This document shows positions 59,827-64,000 of a stretch of DNA of 64,000 bases, piece by piece. The notes under the pieces are model-generated. The model ran no database searches, was not told the origin of the DNA, and was given only the letters and a program-made list of their open reading frames with translations. Each line of letters opens with the position of its first letter. The first letter of the stretch is position 1. Made by a program: the position numbers and the translations under genes. Source of the DNA: Lepidostoma basale (taxonomy: Eukaryota > Arthropoda > Insecta > Trichoptera > Lepidostomatidae); the NCBI GenBank assembly GCA_022606425.2, contig JAHDVF020001503.1, positions 372,001-436,000 of the forward strand. The letters run 5' to 3'.

Positions 59827-62800
59827 AAATTCAGGGACTTGTTAAAATGGAACATTTTATTGGATGGACTATTTTCTATAATGACTCTTTTTAATTTATT
59901 TTTTGACTTTGCACTTTATTTCAGAGTAACCTTTTAAGAGCAACATAAAAAAGACACTTTTTAAAAGCGACTTATTTAAAATGAAACTTTAAAAAATTTA
60001 GGGACTTCTTAAAATGGAACATATTGAATGAACTATTTTCTAAAAGGACTCTTTTTACTTTATCTTTAAGACTTTGCACTATATTTCAGAGAAGCTTTTT
60101 AAGAGCAACATAAAGGGGACACTTTTTAAAGCGACTTATTTAAAATGACACTTGAAAAAATTCAGGGACTTGTTAAAATGGAACATTTTATTGAATGAAC
60201 TATTTTCTAAAAGGACTCTTTTTTATTTATCTTTTAGACTTTGCATTTTATTTCAGAGTAGCTTTTTAAGAGCAACATAAAGGGGACACTTATTAATAGC
60301 GCTTATTTAAAATGACACTTTAAAAAATTCATTGACTTGTTAAAATGGAACATTTTATTGAATGGACGATTTTCTAAAAAGACTCATTTTAATTTTTTCT
60401 TTTTGACTTTGCACTTAATTTCAGAGTAACTTTTTAAGAGCAACATTGAGGTGTCACATTTTAAAAGCGAATTATTTAAAATGACACTTTAAAAAATTCA
60501 GGGACTTGTTAAAATGGAACATTTTATTGGATGGACTATTTTCTATAATGACTCTTTTTAATTTATTTTTTGACTTTGCACTTTATTTCAGAGTAACCTT
60601 TTAAGAGCAACATAAAAAAGACACTTTTTAAAAGCGACTTATTTAAAATGAAACTTTAAAAAATTTAGGGACTTCTTAAAATGGAACATATTGAATGAAC
60701 TATTTTCTAAAAGGACTCTTTTTACTTTATCTTTAAGACTTTGCACTATATTTCAGAGAAGCTTTTTAAGAGCAACATAAAGGGGACACTTTTTAAAGCG
60801 ACTTATTTAAAATGACACTTGAAAAAATTCAGGGACTTGTTAAAATGGAACATTTTATTGAATGAACTATTTTCTAAAAGGACTCTTTTTTATTTATCTT
60901 TTAGACTTTGCATTTTATTTCAGAGTAGCTTTTTAAGAGCAACATAAAGGGGACACTTATTAATAGCGCTTATTTAAAATGACACTTTAAAAAATTCATT
61001 GACTTGTTAAAATGGAACATTTTATTGAATGGACGATTTTCTAAAAAGACTCATTTTAATTTTTTCTTTTTGACTTTGCACTTAATTTCAGAGTAACTTT
61101 TTAAGAGCAACATTGAGGTGTCACATTTTAAAAGCGAATTATTTAAAATGACACTTTAAAAAATTCAGGGACTTGTTAAAATGGAACATTTTATTGAATG
61201 GACGATTTTCTAAAAAGACTCTTTTTAATTTTTTCTTTTTGACTTTGCACTTAATTTCAGAGTAACTTTTTAAGAGCAATATAAAGGAGACACTTTTTAA
61301 AAGCGACTTATTTAAAATGACTCTTTAAAAAATTCAGGGACTTGTTAAAATGGAACAAATGTATTCAATAAAATTATTGAATAGACTTTTTTCTAAAAGG
61401 ACTCTTTTTGACTCTGCACTTTATTTCAGAGCAACTTTTTAAGAACAACATAAAGGAGACACTTTTTAAAAGCGACTTATTTAAAATGACACTTTAAAAA
61501 ATTAAGGGACTTGTTATATTGGAACATTTTATTGAATGGACCATTTTCTAAAAGGACTCTTTTTCATTTATCTTTTAGACTTTGCACTATATTTCAGAGT
61601 AGTTCTTTAAGAGCAACATAAAGGGGACACTTTTTAAAGCGACTTATTTAAAATGACACTTTAAAAAATTCGGGGACTTGTTAAATGGAACATTTTATTG
61701 AATGGACTATTTTCTTAAAGGACTCTTTTAAATTTATCTTTTTGACTTTGCACTTTATTTCAGAGTAACTTTCTAAGAGCAACATAAAGGAGACACTTTT
61801 TACAAGCTATTTTTTTAGATGATACTTTAAAAAATTCAGGGACTTGTTAAACTGGAACATTTTATTGAGTGGACGATTTTCTAAAAGGACTCTTTTTAAT
61901 TTATCTTTTTGACTTTGCACTTTATTTCAGAGTAACTTTTTAAGAGCAACATAAAGGAGACACTTATTAAAAGCGACTTATTTAAAATGACACATTATAA
62001 AATTCAGGCACTTGTTAAAATGGAACATTTTATTGAATGGAATATTTTCTAAAAGGACTCTTTTTAATATATCTTTTTGGCTTTGCACTTTTTTTCAGAG
62101 AAACTTTTTAAGAGCAACATAAAGGAGACACTTTTTAAAAGCGACTTATTTAAAATCACACTTAAAGAAATTCAGGGATTTGTTAAAATGGAACATTTTA
62201 TTGGATGGACTGTTTTCTAAAAAGACTCTTTTTATTTTTTTCTTTTTGACATTGCACTTTATTCCAGAGTAACTTTTTAGGACAGACATAAAGGAGACAA
62301 TTTTTAAAAGCGTCTTATTTAAAATGACACTTTAAAAAATTCAGGGACTTGTTAAAATGCAACATTTTATTGAATGGAAAATTTTCTAAAAGGATTCTTT
62401 TTAATATATCGTTTGACTTTGCACTTTTTTTCAGAGTAACTTTTTGAGAGCAACATAAAGAAGACACTTTTTAAGCGACTTATCTAAAATCACACTTTCA
62501 AAAATTCAGGGACTTGTCAAAATGGCACATTTTATTTGATAGACTATTTTCTAAAAGGACTCTTTTTAATTTATCTTTTGACTTTGCAATTTATTTCAGA
62601 GTAACTTTTTAAGAGCAACATAAAGGAGACACTTTTTAAAAGCGACTTATTTAAAATGACACATTATAAAATTCAGGGACTTGTTAAAATGGAACATTTT
62701 ATTGGATGGACTATTTTCTAAAAGGACTCTTTTTAATATGTCTTTTTGATTTTGCACTTTATTTCAGAGAAACTTTTTCAGAGCAACATAAAGGAGACAC

Positions 62801-64000
62801 TTGTTAAAAGCGGATTATTTAAAATCACATTTTGAAAAATTCAGGGACTTGTCAAAATGGAACATTTTATTGGATGGACTATTTACTAAAAGGACTCTTT
62901 TAATTTATCTTTTGACTTTGCAATTTATTTCAGAGTAACTTTTTAAGAGCAACATATAGGAGACACTTTTTAAAAGCGACTTATTTAAAATCACACATTT
63001 AAAAATTCAGGGTTTTGTCAAAATGGCACATTTTATTTGATAGACTATTTTTAAAAGGACTCTTTTTAATTTATCTTTTGACTTTGCAATTTATTTTTGA
63101 GTAACTTTTTAAGAGCAACATAAAGGAGACACTTTTTAAAAGCGACTTATTTAAAATGACACATTATAAAATTCAGGGACTTGTTAAAATGGAACATTTT
63201 ATTGAATGGACTATTTTCTAAAAGGACTCTTTTTAATATGTCTTTTTGACTTTGCACTTTATTTCAGAGTAACTTTTTAAGAGCAATATAAAGGAGACAC
63301 TTGTTAAAAGCGACTTATTTAAAATCACACTTTGAAAAATTCAGGGACTTGTCAAAATGGAACATTTTATTGGATGGACTATTTACTAAAAGGACTCTTT
63401 TTAAAATATCTTTTTGACTTTGCAATTTATTTCAGAAAAACTTTTTAAGAGCAACATAAAGGAGACACTTTTTAAAAGCGACTTATTTAAAATGACACTT
63501 TAAAAAATTCAGGGACTTGTTAAAATGGAACATTTTATTGAATGGACTATTTTCTGAAAGGACTCTTGTTAAAATGGAACATTTTTTTGAATGGACTATT
63601 TTCTAAAAAGACTCTTTTTAATTTATCTTTTGACTTTGCAATTTATTTCAGAGTAACTTTTTAAGAGCAACATAAAGGAGACACTTTTTAAAAGCGACTT
63701 ATTTAAAATGACACTTTAAAAAATTCAGGGACTTGTTAAAATGGAACATTTTATTGAATGGACAATTTTTTAAAAGGACTCTTGTTAAAATGAACAATTT
63801 TATTGAATGGGTATTTTCTAAAAGGACTCTTTTTAATTTATCTTTTTGACTTTGCACTTTATTTCACAGTAACTTTTTAAGATCATCATAAAGGAGACAC
63901 TTTTTAAAAGCGACTTATTTAAAATCACACTTTAAAAAATTCAGGGACTTGTTAAAATGGAACATTTTATTGAATGGACTATTTTCTTAAAGGACTCTTT
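59827..64000. repeat. Sat3: AT-rich satellite, about 167-bp monomer, runs off the window
   Basis: About 25 monomers carry TTCAGGGACTTGTTAAAATG, GAACATTTTATTGAATGGAC, TATTTTCTAAAAGGACTC, TTTGACTTTGCACTTTATTT, CAGAGTAACTTTTTAAGAGC and GACACTTTTTAAAAGCGACT. The monomer length is 163-170 bp. 59831-60497 and 60498-61164 are two copies of a four-monomer 667-bp unit that look identical by eye. It has no resemblance to the LINE families. Orientation is arbitrary. Confidence 0.93.

Overview
This is a repeat-dominated stretch of an insect nuclear genome. The pointers are a four-exon CYP6-type cytochrome P450, GT-AG introns, R1-clade, CR1-like and RTE-like LINEs, a short (TTAGG)n telomere-type tract at 51.6 kb, and piggyBac-like and other inverted-repeat DNA elements. 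No operons, phage or CRISPR are present. The order of insect cannot be fixed from the window alone.

Host genes. (1) A complete CYP6-like P450 on the + strand (exons 45905-46754, 50755-51009, 57064-57315, 58280-58455; 510 codons plus stop). All splice phases agree and all catalytic motifs are intact, although its 4-6 kb introns are filled with transposons. (2) Two acidic coding exons on the - strand, 20570-22476 and 39877-40148. Each starts at an ATG with an in-frame stop upstream, and each ends at a GTAAG donor in the same phase (2). They look like alternative first coding exons of one gene that continues below position 1, or first exons of two genes. Nothing else looks like a host gene.

Mobile DNA. 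Most of the rest is LINE debris. I use working names. LINE-A is a very abundant RTE-like family; subtypes A1 and A3 have (TTAG)n tails and A2 has a (TTG)n tail. LINE-C, -D and -E are further RTE-like families; D and E have GAA/GAT-type tails. LINE-F ends in (GATTT)n and LINE-G is CR1-like with an (ATT)n tail. There are also R1-like elements. Many insertions are nested and several have clear target-site duplications. Non-LINE elements are two foldback families (FB1, FB2), a TA-flanked element with 32-bp terminal inverted repeats (26839-28603), a decayed piggyBac-like fragment, tRNA-like SINE heads, and a poly(A) insertion that begins with an antisense 5' half of tRNA-His.

Tandem DNA. Four families are present. 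Sat1 (98-101 bp) is a tandemly amplified piece of the LINE-A 3' coding end. Sat2 (137 bp) is an amplified piece of the LINE-F 3' region. A 36-bp minisatellite (24.6-25.1 kb) is built from the LINE-A terminus and its TTAG tail. Sat3 (about 167 bp, AT-rich) fills the last 4.2 kb and runs off the window. The most interesting theme is that three separate tandem repeats come from LINE 3' ends. In LINE-A that 3' end carries a CCCC-UNCG-GGG hairpin inside the last codons of the ORF, directly before the stop codon and the tail.
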